The notes beneath the pieces were generated by a model. That model was not told the origin of the DNA. It saw only the letters and a list, made by a program, of their open reading frames with translations, and made no database searches. The translations under genes and the position numbers were made by a program. A stretch of DNA of 64,000 nucleotides from Stackebrandtia endophytica. Lineage in GTDB: Bacteria; Actinomycetota; Actinomycetes; Mycobacteriales; Micromonosporaceae. Location of the stretch: contig NZ_VFOW01000001.1 of the NCBI RefSeq assembly GCF_006716355.1, positions 124,001-188,000 of the forward strand, read 5' to 3'. The number at the start of each line of letters is the position of its first letter. Within the stretch, counting starts at the first letter, position 1. Below, piece after piece: positions 18,001 to 25,376 of this stretch.

Positions 18001-18300
18001 ATCGCCGAGGACCTCGCGGCCTGTGGCCGCACCACGATCCGGGAGGCGTTGACCAAGTTGTCTCATATCGACCTACGGCCGCGTCTGGACCAGGTCACCG
18101 TACCGACGTTGGTGTTGGCCGGGCAACGGGACCGGGTCGGGATCGACGCCGCCACGGAGACCGCTTACCGATTGAGTGAGGCCCGCCTGCACCTGGTCCC
18201 GGATGCGGGTCGTATGTGGAACCTAGAATTGCCGAACACCTTCAACCGGATATTGACGGGATTCATAGATGTCCATACCCATCGAACCGTCGGCGGTTGA
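15022..18300 (+). CDS. PEP-synthase/rifampin-phosphotransferase-like enzyme continuing into an alpha/beta hydrolase
   Basis: Residues 1-300: PEP/pyruvate-binding ATP-grasp domain (VGGKGASLARL, AVRSSATAEDLP, SFAGQMDSFLNV). Residues about 320-750: middle domain with WGHRCPDELE and a layout like rifampin phosphotransferase. Residues about 755-855: swivelling phosphohistidine domain, TLSHAAIVAREL with His797 as the phosphorylated residue. The same frame then goes, through about 25 poor-quality residues, into an alpha/beta hydrolase (VFVHGLGSGPRAW, from codon 861). Whether this is a real fusion or two genes is unresolved: codon 861 is an ATG preceded by a TATAAC hexamer. GAGGTG precedes the ATG at 15022. 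Substrate (pyruvate, a rifamycin, or other) cannot be decided by eye. Confidence 0.8.
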   Translation: MAATNWTLPLADPTAELTTVGGKGASLARLAGSALPVPDGFHVVTDAYRAFVDSETVATALKADLDAEAVAELFASADLPAGLAEELTEHCGKLSAPFAVRSSATAEDLPDLSFAGQMDSFLNVTEPADVIAAVRSCWASLWTDRAVEYRRRNDIDSTGLAIAVVVQELVPARISGVLFTADPVSHRTDHLMVNSTWGLGESLVDGTVTGDQYIIDKASHTVITRDLGDKTVEAVPTETGTRQRPITGDRRSGSTLTDDQLALLAELGTRIEDLYGRPMDIEWAWTDEPHILQARPITGLAEDREVWNDSLIGDFLWTSVNLGEAMPNVMTPAAWALIRENLTVAMVLPEPKPVPLAGNIGGRLYLNYSAMIGTATALGFGRLMSSASEIVFGGLPADLTVPPLPMPRGRIIRQTLSAGVRAMRQLRHYQGNLDRLVAEYPQRCERARQAIHSADGPERLQQIWTEHCAPLFHDAPRMLAAGSRVNATILTRLRPWLRRLVDEADVSALTSGAGAGGQEMASLGPLRGLQQLADGQIDRDTYAARWGHRCPDELEVSTPRPAEDPEWIDRQLANLAGAPDVDELLELQSRRRAEAMDRFRAAHPRQVAKLRRWLSKNAESVRAREATRSESVRCIWVMREWMIKVGEVTGLSDDVFFLSPPEMLRVLAGDSTVASVIPARKAAHRHYQALPVYPTLIRGRFDPEAWAADPHRRTDRFEKATGRLPTRTAGDDSATVSGTPGSAGVVEGIARVIIDPDDAGMLEVGEILVTKVTNVGWTPIFPRAAAVVTDIGATLSHAAIVARELGIPAVVGTGVATERLRSGDRVRVDGSTGTVEVLSLRDCRVNTRWLWRRGATITSIMETIVFVHGLGSGPRAWHPQRIALQGRYRVVTPTLPGHGDKPGPFTLRSAVEAVTDELCRGAHLVGMAAGGTIALLAAMTHSPLLGSLTLSSPITHQTTTGALHRAVAAVATPSMLRSILWLPESPNPATRAVIAEDLAACGRTTIREALTKLSHIDLRPRLDQVTVPTLVLAGQRDRVGIDAATETAYRLSEARLHLVPDAGRMWNLELPNTFNRILTGFIDVHTHRTVGG
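17589..17604 (+). promoter_or_regulatory. Possible internal leaderless promoter and start for the alpha/beta hydrolase part
   Basis: TATAAC (17589-17594) lies 7 bases before ATG 17602, the same geometry as other leaderless starts in this window. If used, it gives a separate 232-residue alpha/beta hydrolase (17602-18300) beginning METIVFVHGLG, an ordinary hydrolase N-terminus, with the nucleophile expected near VGMAAGG (a non-standard elbow lacking Ser). Confidence 0.4.
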
Positions 18301-19636
18301 TCCGATCACCCTCGCCGAGGTGGACCGTCTGGCCGCGCATTATCACCGGGGACAGCGGGACAAGAGCGGTCGGCCGTACATCCATCATCCGCGCGCCGTG
18401 GCCGAGTTCGTCGCCGAAACCGGTGGGTCGACTCATCAGCGTATGGCGGCGCTGTTGCACGATGTCGTCGAGGACACCGAGGCGACCATCGATGATCTTG
18501 CCGGACATGGGGTTCCCGAACCGGTGCTGACCCTGGTCGAGGCGTTGACCAAACGCGACGGTGAGACCTATGAGGACTATCTGGCGCGGGTGGTGGCCGT
18601 TCCCGGTGCGGCGTTGGTGAAACGCGCCGACATCCGGCACAACTCGCTGCCCGACCGGATGTCGCGGCTGGGCGCGCCGACGCGGGCGAGGCTGCTGTCG
18701 AAGTATCGGCGCGCCGGGCGACTGTTGAACGACGAGACTTGATAACGCGACGGGGTTCATCGGCGGGCCGGTCACCACGGCCGCGATTCGGGATCCGGTG
18801 GCGATCTGCCCGTCGGCGACCAACCGGTAGACGGCGTAGAGCGCCTTGGCCACGTAGATCGGTTCCAGCCGTACCCCGTGTTGGACGTCGAAGCGGTCGA
18901 TGAACTCCGTCAACTGTGGGCTTCGCTTGGCGTATCCACCGTGGTGAAATCCGTAGGCGATGCGCCAGTCCCCCATCCGGGTCCCGAAGGCTTCGCGTTG
19001 GAGTTCCGCCACGATCGGGTCGAGGAATCCGGTTCCACCCAACACCGATACGCCCAGCACGCGGGTTCTCTCGGCCACGCCCGCCGCCAGGCCCGCCAAC
19101 GTGCCGCCGCTGCCGACCGGGCAACACACCCAATCGACCTCCAGCTGCGCGGCGAGTTCCCCACCCAGTTCCCGACAGCCGACGACCCCGGCGGCATTAC
19201 TGCCCCCCTCGGGAATCATCTGAACGTCACCGAACTCCGATCGCAACCGCGCGACGACCGGTGGGTCGGTTTTGCGTCGGTACGTTGTACGGTCCAGGTA
19301 GGTCAGTCGCATGCCGTGGTCGCGGGCCGCCGTCAGTACCGGGTTGAGGGGTAGTCGTTCCTCGCCGCGGATGACCCCGATGGTGGCCAAGCCGTACCGG
19401 TGCCCGGCGGCGGCGGTCGCCGCGATGTGGTGGGAGTAGGCACCGCCGAAGGTCAGGATCGGGCGATCGGTGGTGGCTCCCGCCAGATTGTGCTTGAGTT
19501 TGCGCCACTTGTTGCCCGGTATCAGCGAGTCGATCAGGTCGTCTCGCTTCAGCCACAGTCGTACGCCGTACGATCGCAACCGGTCGTCGTGCACTTCGAT
19601 CACCGGTGAGGGCAATGCGATGCCGGTGTCGGTCAC
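18263..19636 (-). CDS. ACC deaminase/D-cysteine desulfhydrase family PLP enzyme
   Basis: Fold-type II PLP enzyme. LKRDDLIDSLIPGNKWRKLKHNL contains the Lys that binds PLP (NKWRK); FGGAYSHHIAATAAAG and CPVGSGGTLAG are the phosphate-binding segments. Homology covers about 295 residues and should end near TGSRIAAVVTG (about 18765). The frame stays open for about 500 more bases antisense to the HD gene; a one-base shift would meet a TGA near 18754. So the true end is doubtful: frameshift or long tail. Start GTG 19636 overlaps the TetR stop as GTGA, so it is translationally coupled to that regulator. Substrate not determined. Confidence 0.75.
   Translation of the reverse strand: MTDTGIALPSPVIEVHDDRLRSYGVRLWLKRDDLIDSLIPGNKWRKLKHNLAGATTDRPILTFGGAYSHHIAATAAAGHRYGLATIGVIRGEERLPLNPVLTAARDHGMRLTYLDRTTYRRKTDPPVVARLRSEFGDVQMIPEGGSNAAGVVGCRELGGELAAQLEVDWVCCPVGSGGTLAGLAAGVAERTRVLGVSVLGGTGFLDPIVAELQREAFGTRMGDWRIAYGFHHGGYAKRSPQLTEFIDRFDVQHGVRLEPIYVAKALYAVYRLVADGQIATGSRIAAVVTGPPMNPVALSSLVVQQSPGAPILRQQPRPRRRAQPRHPVGQRVVPDVGAFHQRRTGNGHHPRQIVLIGLTVAFGQRLDQGQHRFGNPMSGKIIDGRLGVLDDIVQQRRHTLMSRPTGFGDELGHGARMMDVRPTALVPLSPVIMRGQTVHLGEGDRINRRRFDGYGHL
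18269..18742 (+). CDS. HD-domain phosphohydrolase, RelA/SpoT HD-like (MESH1 type)
   Basis: 157 residues resembling the isolated HD hydrolase domain of SpoT: HYHRGQRDKSGRPYIHHP, HD at 64-65 in ALLHDVVEDT, and VKRADIRHN near the end. In SpoT and MESH1 these residues bind Mn and remove the 3'-diphosphate of (p)ppGpp; that activity is family inference. No synthetase domain is attached. It overlaps the end of the preceding gene by 32 bases, so is probably co-transcribed. The opposite strand frame from the ACC-deaminase-like gene runs through the whole of it. Confidence 0.85.
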   Translation: MSIPIEPSAVDPITLAEVDRLAAHYHRGQRDKSGRPYIHHPRAVAEFVAETGGSTHQRMAALLHDVVEDTEATIDDLAGHGVPEPVLTLVEALTKRDGETYEDYLARVVAVPGAALVKRADIRHNSLPDRMSRLGAPTRARLLSKYRRAGRLLNDET

Positions 19637-20256
19637 CCCCACTGGCGGCACCGTCCGGGGAAGACCTCTGAGACCGCCTCGGTGACTAGACGCGCGGCGG
19701 AGACGGAATCGGGGTTCGGCCGACTGCTCTGTTGTGCGGCGAGACCGTCGGTGAGCGCGAGCAGCCGCCATGCCGCGCTGGTGGAATCGGTGTCGGTCGG
19801 CACCTCGCCACATTCCTTGCCGTTGTGGACGGCCTGGCCCAGCAGATTGAGCTGGTGATCGAACGCCGTCTCGTACTGAACGGACAGGTCCGGGCGCACC
19901 GAAGCGCGAGATAGGAATGCCATCCACACCCGCTGTTCCCCCAGCTGCTCGGGTGTAGCGGGCAATCGATCGGTCAGGGCCTCGACAACCACCGAGCGGA
20001 TCGAGCTTCTGGCGCCGACCGAGGCCTCGGCCAACTCGCCGGCGCGGCGGCGCATTCGGTGTACCTGTCGGGCGAACATGTCCTCCAGTAGTGCGTCTTT
20101 GCTGTCGAAGTAATGCTGCAACTGTCCGACCGAGACCCCGGCGGCCGATGCCGCACGCGCCATCGTCAGACCGTCGAGGCCCTCCTGACCGACGAGACGC
20201 TGCACCGCCTCACTGATGGCTCTGCGACGTGCGGCGTGATCGACAACCCTGGGCAT
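19633..20256 (-). CDS. TetR-family transcriptional regulator
   Basis: 207 residues; N-terminal HTH (LTMARAASAAGVSVGQLQHYFDSKDALLEDMF) and a C-terminal ligand domain of the TetR_C_6 style. ATG 20256 has AAGGTGA 4-5 bases upstream. It forms an operon with the ACC-deaminase-like gene (GTGA overlap) and is divergent from a membrane serine hydrolase whose start lies in a perfect palindrome, a candidate operator. Confidence 0.93.
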   Translation of the reverse strand: MPRVVDHAARRRAISEAVQRLVGQEGLDGLTMARAASAAGVSVGQLQHYFDSKDALLEDMFARQVHRMRRRAGELAEASVGARSSIRSVVVEALTDRLPATPEQLGEQRVWMAFLSRASVRPDLSVQYETAFDHQLNLLGQAVHNGKECGEVPTDTDSTSAAWRLLALTDGLAAQQSSRPNPDSVSAARLVTEAVSEVFPGRCRQWG

Positions 20257-20371
20257 GCGTTCACCTTAAATAGCGTCCGGACTCACGGAGGTCGGCGGGC
20301 ACGACCGCGCCGCGAACACCCGACGGTCTTCTTCACAACCGGGCGGGTTGAAGAGAGCATAATAATATGCC

Positions 20372-20391
20372 TATATTAATACCGTGGTATT
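20372..20391 (+). promoter_or_regulatory. Leaderless promoter and start-codon palindrome of the serine hydrolase gene
   Basis: TATATT (20372-20377) is 6 bases before GTG 20384. The perfect palindrome AATACC-GT-GGTATT (20378-20391) covers the predicted transcription and translation start, so a bound dimer would block initiation. A second, weaker repeat AATAT-N4-ATATT lies at 20364-20377. The divergent TetR is the obvious candidate binder (inference). Confidence 0.5.
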
Positions 20392-21916
20392 GAAAAAATG
20401 GGCTCGCCGCATGTCAATCGTCACGGCTATCGCACTGCCCCTTCTCCTCGTCAACGCGTCGGCCGCCACCGCCGAGTCCACCGAGGAGGAGGTCATCACC
20501 GCAGTGGAGGCGCGATTGGCCGAGACCGCGACCCCGGGAGCGGCCCTGGCACTCATCGGCCCCGAAGGCCACCGTCGAATCGAAACCTTCGGTGTCGACG
20601 GCAACGGCGTCCCGGTCACCGCCGACACCCCGTTCCTCTGGGGTTCGGTCGCCAAACCGGTGACCGCCTCGCTGATCCTTCGCCTGGTTGACCGCGGGGC
20701 CGACCTGGCTCTGTCGGACCGGGTCGAGGCGCACCTGCCGTGGTTCTCCCCTACCCTGGCCGGCAATCCCACCCAGATCACCGTCGAGCAACTGCTCACC
20801 CATACCGCCGGGTTGCCAAGCCCGCAGTCCGGCTCCGTCACCGACCGGGAGGATGCGAGCCCCGATGCAGTCACCACGAGAGCCCGCGAGCTGGCAGACG
20901 TGGAGCTGTTGACAGAGCCGGGAACGTCGTATCGGTACTCATCGGTGGATTACCTGTTGCTGGGTGCGATCGTGGAGGCCGTCACCGGTCGGCCTTTCAG
21001 CGAAGCACTCCGGCATGAACTGGCGGTTCCCTTGGGAATGAACGACATCATCACCGATCATCAGACCGCCGATGCGAAGCTGCCACCGGGACACCGGCTG
21101 TTCCTCGGGCAAGCGCTGCCTCATCGGGTCGACTACGACAACTCCGGCGTCCCCTATGGATACCTGGGCGGCAGCGTCGACGACCTCGCCACCTTCGCAC
21201 TCGCGCATCTAACCGGCGAGGTCGCGTCGGCGGCGTTGTTGGATCGGGCACATCGGTCCCAGACCGATTCCACGGGCGGCTCCTACGGGTACGGCTGGTC
21301 GATCGGCACGGTCGCGGATTCGTCGACCCCGATGGTCTGGCATTCCGGCGCGGTCCCCGGTTATCAATCGGTGGTGATCCTGTTGCCGGAATCGCAACGG
21401 GCGCTGGTGCTGACGCAGAACACGTTCGGCCTGTATCGCGACCTACAGCTGCTCAACGCCGCGTTCGACGCCGCCGCCCTGCTGGCGAACGTGGCGCCGC
21501 CCGTCGGCCACGGCCTGGATTGGTCCTATGTGATCATCATCGGATCGGCGTTGGTGATCGCCCTCGCCTTCGGCGCCGCCACACTGGTCGGACCCCGGGC
21601 GAAGCCGTTTAGACCGCGGCACGTGATCTGGCCACTCGTGACGGCCGTCGGCACCACGGTCAGCTGTCTGGTCGTGTTGCCGGCGGCGGCGGGGGTGTCA
21701 CTGTCGTTTCTGGCGCTCTGGCTTCCCGATGCGTGGCTGGCGTTGTGGCTGTTGTCCACCGCCTCTCTGGCGTGGGCCACACGACGGATCCTCGCCCGGT
21801 GGCGTCACCGAGGGTCGTCACCCTCCAGGTCGAACGGGTCGGGCCACAGCGGGTCCATCCACAGTGGGTCTTCTTCCAGCCAGGTGGTCTCGGTGACCGC
21901 CAACGACAGGACATGA
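20384..21916 (+). CDS. Membrane-anchored serine hydrolase (class C beta-lactamase/DD-peptidase fold)
   Basis: 510 residues. A signal sequence (residues about 8-28) precedes a beta-lactamase-fold domain with the SxxK motif SVAK in LWGSVAKPVTA, a YxS-like RYSSVDY segment and the third motif HSGAVPG. After about residue 370 come three to four hydrophobic segments (WSYVIIIGSALVIALAFGAA; VTAVGTTVSCLVVLPAAAG; LSFLALWLPDAWLALWLL), anchoring the catalytic domain outside the membrane. Family members include carboxypeptidases, esterases and D-aminopeptidases, so substrate is open. The last 112 bases overlap a small gene on the other strand. Confidence 0.87.
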   Translation: MVLKKWARRMSIVTAIALPLLLVNASAATAESTEEEVITAVEARLAETATPGAALALIGPEGHRRIETFGVDGNGVPVTADTPFLWGSVAKPVTASLILRLVDRGADLALSDRVEAHLPWFSPTLAGNPTQITVEQLLTHTAGLPSPQSGSVTDREDASPDAVTTRARELADVELLTEPGTSYRYSSVDYLLLGAIVEAVTGRPFSEALRHELAVPLGMNDIITDHQTADAKLPPGHRLFLGQALPHRVDYDNSGVPYGYLGGSVDDLATFALAHLTGEVASAALLDRAHRSQTDSTGGSYGYGWSIGTVADSSTPMVWHSGAVPGYQSVVILLPESQRALVLTQNTFGLYRDLQLLNAAFDAAALLANVAPPVGHGLDWSYVIIIGSALVIALAFGAATLVGPRAKPFRPRHVIWPLVTAVGTTVSCLVVLPAAAGVSLSFLALWLPDAWLALWLLSTASLAWATRRILARWRHRGSSPSRSNGSGHSGSIHSGSSSSQVVSVTANDRT

Positions 21917-22131
21917 TGTGGACACGGCCACCGGGTCTTACAGGTCAGACAGGTCTTGCGAACGAGTCCACGGGGCATATGGACGACTCGGTGGAATCCG
22001 ATCATACGGCGATCACCCTCGATCAACGTCGAGAATCCTTGCCACTGAACGTATCCGGCGATCACTGTCTGCCAGGGGTCTATGACGGATATCCGACATC
22101 GTGGGTCCACATGGTGGAATGGGACCCGCAT
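21805..22131 (-). CDS. Small zinc-ribbon-like protein with CxxC...WPCP motif
   Basis: 108 residues, function unknown. The central KTCLTCKTRWPCPHH segment gives CxxC plus Cys-Pro-His-His, a motif I know from small uncharacterised actinobacterial proteins, probably metal binding. The tail is acidic and Trp/Pro rich. ATG 22131 lies 20 bases past the nitrilase stop codon, so it is probably the last gene of that operon. It overlaps the 3' end of the convergent serine hydrolase gene by 112 bases. No signal peptide or membrane segment. Confidence 0.6.
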   Translation of the reverse strand: MRVPFHHVDPRCRISVIDPWQTVIAGYVQWQGFSTLIEGDRRMIGFHRVVHMPRGLVRKTCLTCKTRWPCPHHVLSLAVTETTWLEEDPLWMDPLWPDPFDLEGDDPR

Positions 22132-22151
22132 CCACGCCCGCCCCGGTCGCC

Positions 22152-22979
22152 TCAGTTCTCGGTGACCTCACCGATCGCGATGCGTCGGTGCGACGCCGAG
22201 GGAAGGAGCCGGCGTATTCGCTCGGTCGCGTCGTCGTCGACGGTTCCGACCGCGGTCCCGGGAAATCCGCCCAGATCGGTACGGACCACGCCCATCGGGT
22301 CGATCAGCAGGCTGCGGCCGATTCCGGTGGGTCCTCCCGACGGCGGAGGTTCGATCTCGGGTGCCTTGCCCACCGCGACCGTCCACATGGTGTTCTCGAT
22401 CGCGCGGGCCCGTGCCAGCGTGATCCAGTGATCCTCCTTGTAGGGCCCGGGAGTCCAGGCGGCGATCACCACGAACATCTCGGCTCCCCGGTCGACCAGG
22501 GAGCGGAACAACTCGGGGAATCGCAGGTCGTAGCAGGTGACCAGGCCGATCTTTCGGCCGACGTCGACCACCAGGGGTTCCCGGCCGGGGGAGACCGTGT
22601 CCGACTCGCTGAACGCGAACGCGTCGAACAGGTGGATCTTGCGGTAGGAGCCGACCAGCTCACCTTCCGCGTCGACGACGACCGCCGTGTTGTGAACGCG
22701 GCCGGAGTCGGCCGGTTCGAACGTTCCCGCCACCACCGCGATCGAATGGCGTCGGGCAGCCTCCCGCAGTCCGGTGACGAACTCCCCGTCCAGCGGTTGA
22801 GCGGCCGCGACGAGATCGTTGCCGAATCGCACCAGGCTCGCCTCGGGGAACACCGCCAGGTCGGCGTCGCACTCGGCCAACGACGCCTCGATCGCGGCCA
22901 GGTTCCGGGCCGGATCGTCGCCGATCGCCAACTGGCACAGGGCGACCCGGAACGGGTGGGAGGAGGACTGATCGGTCAT
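22152..22979 (-). CDS. Carbon-nitrogen hydrolase (nitrilase superfamily)
   Basis: 275 residues with the full Glu-Lys-Cys triad: VFPEASLVRFG (Glu), SYRKIHLFDAF (Lys) and VTCYDLRFPELFRSL (Cys). The overall form resembles omega-amidase/deaminated-glutathione amidase-like members, but the substrate cannot be fixed by eye. ATG 22979 overlaps the stop of the DUF1801 gene as ATGA, showing translational coupling. Confidence 0.92.
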   Translation of the reverse strand: MTDQSSSHPFRVALCQLAIGDDPARNLAAIEASLAECDADLAVFPEASLVRFGNDLVAAAQPLDGEFVTGLREAARRHSIAVVAGTFEPADSGRVHNTAVVVDAEGELVGSYRKIHLFDAFAFSESDTVSPGREPLVVDVGRKIGLVTCYDLRFPELFRSLVDRGAEMFVVIAAWTPGPYKEDHWITLARARAIENTMWTVAVGKAPEIEPPPSGGPTGIGRSLLIDPMGVVRTDLGGFPGTAVGTVDDDATERIRRLLPSASHRRIAIGEVTEN

Positions 22980-23398
22980 GGGGTCACCGTTGTTCCGTCG
23001 AAGGCGCGATACGACCGGTCGACTAGGTCGCGAAGCACCTGTTCGTCGATGTCGTCGAGACGCTTGATGTAGAGGCAGGACTTGCCGATGGTGTGTGGTC
23101 CGAGCTCGCGCAGCCGCTCCGCATCCGCGTCGAACCCACCCGGGAAGTACAGGGTGAGGTTCGCCTTGCGGGGCGAGAATCCGACGGCGGCGGACTCCCC
23201 GGTGCGACCGGAGGCGTATTCGTACCGGTAGGCGCCGAATCCGACGATCGCGGTGCCCCACATCGCGGCCGCCGCCCCGGTCACCTCGGCCATCAGATGG
23301 CGGGCCCGATGCGCGTCGGCTCGGCGGCGGGGGTCGGCCACCCCGTCGAGGAACGCGGTGACATCCCCGTCGTTGCGGGTCGTCTTGTTCTGCGACAT
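22976..23398 (-). CDS. DUF1801 domain-containing protein
   Basis: 140 residues of the YdhG-like DUF1801 fold: ARHLMAEVTGAAAAMWGTAIVGFGAYRYEY, then GFSPRKANLTLYFPGGFD and GKSCLYIKRLDDID. Biochemical role unknown; family members are small cytoplasmic proteins. First gene of a coupled set with the nitrilase and the small Cys protein. Confidence 0.88.
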   Translation of the reverse strand: MSQNKTTRNDGDVTAFLDGVADPRRRADAHRARHLMAEVTGAAAAMWGTAIVGFGAYRYEYASGRTGESAAVGFSPRKANLTLYFPGGFDADAERLRELGPHTIGKSCLYIKRLDDIDEQVLRDLVDRSYRAFDGTTVTP

Positions 23399-23436
23399 GG
23401 CCGAATGCTATCCCTCCTCGGTGGCGGACCGAGGGT

Positions 23437-24093
23437 TCAGCCCAGCATCCCCTCTCGGATGGCTCGTAGAACGGCGTTGGTCCGGTCGCGGGCGCCGAGT
23501 TTCATGAGGGTCGCGGAGATGTGGTTCTTCACCGTGCCTTCGGCCAGGTGGATCAGCCCGGCTATCTGACGGTTGGAATAGCCTCTGGCCACCAATCGCA
23601 GAACCTCGATTTCACGGTCGGTGAGCGCTTCGACGACGGTCTGGTCGGCGCCGGCGGGCGGTGGAGCGGCCTGAATCGCCCTGACCAGCCGGTCGTTGAT
23701 GGAGGGGCCGATCAGGTTGCCGCCGGAGGCGAGGGACTCTATGGCGTGGGAGAGTTGGTCGACGGTGACGTCTTTGAGTAGGTAACCCCGGGCTCCGGCG
23801 CGCAGGGCTTCGAACACCGCGGTGTCGTCGTCGAAGGTGGTCAGGACCAGGGTGGGGATCTCGATTCCCAGTTGCGACTGTTTGTCGAGGAACCACAGCC
23901 CGTCGTAGACGGGCATCCGCAGATCCAGCAGGATGACGTCGGGGGTGTGGTCGCAGCATGCCCGCAGCGCCTCGGCGCCGTCGGCCGCCTGGCTGATCAC
24001 CTCGACACCGGCGAGCTCCAGCAGCGTACCGATCCCCTGGCGGACGAGGGTCTGGTCGTCGACGACGAGAACCCGGGGGGCGGGCTGGTTCAT
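23437..24093 (-). CDS. NarL/FixJ-type response regulator
   Basis: 218 residues. Receiver domain with the acidic pair in VVDDQTLVR, phospho-acceptor Asp in VILLDLRMP and Lys in YLLKDVT; C-terminal LuxR HTH (LTDREIEVLRLVARGYSNRQIAGLIHLAEGTVKNHI). ATG 24093 overlaps the kinase stop as ATGA. The adjacent divergent ABC exporter is its probable target. Confidence 0.95.
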   Translation of the reverse strand: MNQPAPRVLVVDDQTLVRQGIGTLLELAGVEVISQAADGAEALRACCDHTPDVILLDLRMPVYDGLWFLDKQSQLGIEIPTLVLTTFDDDTAVFEALRAGARGYLLKDVTVDQLSHAIESLASGGNLIGPSINDRLVRAIQAAPPPAGADQTVVEALTDREIEVLRLVARGYSNRQIAGLIHLAEGTVKNHISATLMKLGARDRTNAVLRAIREGMLG

Positions 24094-25265
24094 GTCCGCA
24101 ACCGCCGATCGTGGGTCATCGGCAGTCGGGCGTCCACGGTGAACTGTGGAGTGGTGTGGATCGCCAGGCGCCCGCCGAGTAGTTCCAGCCGTTCTCGCAG
24201 CCCGGTGAGTCCGTGCCCGGGTGTGATGGTGCGCGGTGGGGTGCCGTCGTTGGTGCCGCTGAGGGCCAGGACGTCCCCGTCCGTCGTGACCGTGAGGAGT
24301 AGTTCGGTGGCCTCGGCGTGCTTGATGGTGTTGGTGATGATCTCCTGTGCCGCGCGGACCAGGGCCTCGGTCATCACCTCGTCGGCGTCGATCCCGGGGG
24401 CTACCGCGACGTGAATGTCCAGGCTGGGCACGGCACCGGCCAACCGTTCGAGGCTCTGCCGCAGGTCGCCGGGGCTGTCGCGGCGTAGCCGTCCGACGGT
24501 GCCGCGTACGTCGGTCAGCAGTTCTTTGGCCACCACCCGGGCACGGTCGACGTGGTTACGTCCAGCGGCGCCGTCGCGATGTTTGGCCGCCTCCAGGTCC
24601 AGGTTGAGGACGGTGAGTTGGTGGCCGATCAGGTCGTGCAGTTCCCGTGAGATGCGTAGACGCTCGGCGGAGGCGGCCGCGTCCTCCAGTAGCACCCCGG
24701 CGGCCTCCAGCTCCAGGTTCTTCTGCTCCAGCTCGGCTCTGAGTTGGGTTTCTCGCAACATCGCGTAGGCGCTGAAGACCATGGCCAGGTGGATGATCAG
24801 GTAGAAGGCGACGTAGACGGCAGAGGTGGTCGGGTCGGCGCCGTTGACATGCATATGTCCGAAGGCGACCAGCGAGTTCAGCAGCACGACGCCCCACACC
24901 CACCGCAGCGGGATCAGGTGGGTACCGACGACGGCGACCACGATCAGGAGGATCACCATCATGCTGCCGGAATCGGTTGTCGTCGCCAGCAGCACCCAGG
25001 AGGTGAGCAGTGCGCCGGCGTAGAGCAGCCGTTGCCCGGTGCGGTTGAACCGGTCGTTGATGGACAGGTTCACGGTGATGGTCCACGCCACGAGGATTCC
25101 GGCCCACATCCACACGGGAATGGCGGTGTCTCCCATGATCAGCGTGAGGCCGCCGACGCCCAGACTGAGTCCCATGAACGCGTAGCCGGCGACGGCGTCG
25201 GCGCGACGGCCCGCGCGACGACCGGGAGCCATGGATGCCGTGGCCCCGGCACGATGATCATCCAT
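24090..25265 (-). CDS. NarL-family sensor histidine kinase
   Basis: 391 residues with about five to six N-terminal membrane helices (residues about 25-175), a coiled linker (LRAELEQKNLELEAAGVLLEDA), a HisKA_3 phospho-acceptor in LRISRELHDLIGHQLTVLNLD (His of ELHD) and a compact HATPase_c domain (AAQEIITNTIKHAEA, HGLTGLRERLELLGG). It has no large extracellular sensor, a pattern of intramembrane-sensing kinases associated with ABC exporters of antimicrobial compounds. Divergent from the ABC genes by about 110 bases. Confidence 0.94.
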   Translation of the reverse strand: MDDHRAGATASMAPGRRAGRRADAVAGYAFMGLSLGVGGLTLIMGDTAIPVWMWAGILVAWTITVNLSINDRFNRTGQRLLYAGALLTSWVLLATTTDSGSMMVILLIVVAVVGTHLIPLRWVWGVVLLNSLVAFGHMHVNGADPTTSAVYVAFYLIIHLAMVFSAYAMLRETQLRAELEQKNLELEAAGVLLEDAAASAERLRISRELHDLIGHQLTVLNLDLEAAKHRDGAAGRNHVDRARVVAKELLTDVRGTVGRLRRDSPGDLRQSLERLAGAVPSLDIHVAVAPGIDADEVMTEALVRAAQEIITNTIKHAEATELLLTVTTDGDVLALSGTNDGTPPRTITPGHGLTGLRERLELLGGRLAIHTTPQFTVDARLPMTHDRRLRT

Positions 25266-25376
25266 GGCGATCAGTCTATGGAGTCCCGATTCCGGGTGTC
25301 AGGTGCCGAAAGTCATGATCAGGCTGGTGCCCGTTGGCACATACGTTGCCCGAACGGGTGTTGAAAACTCTTCCGC

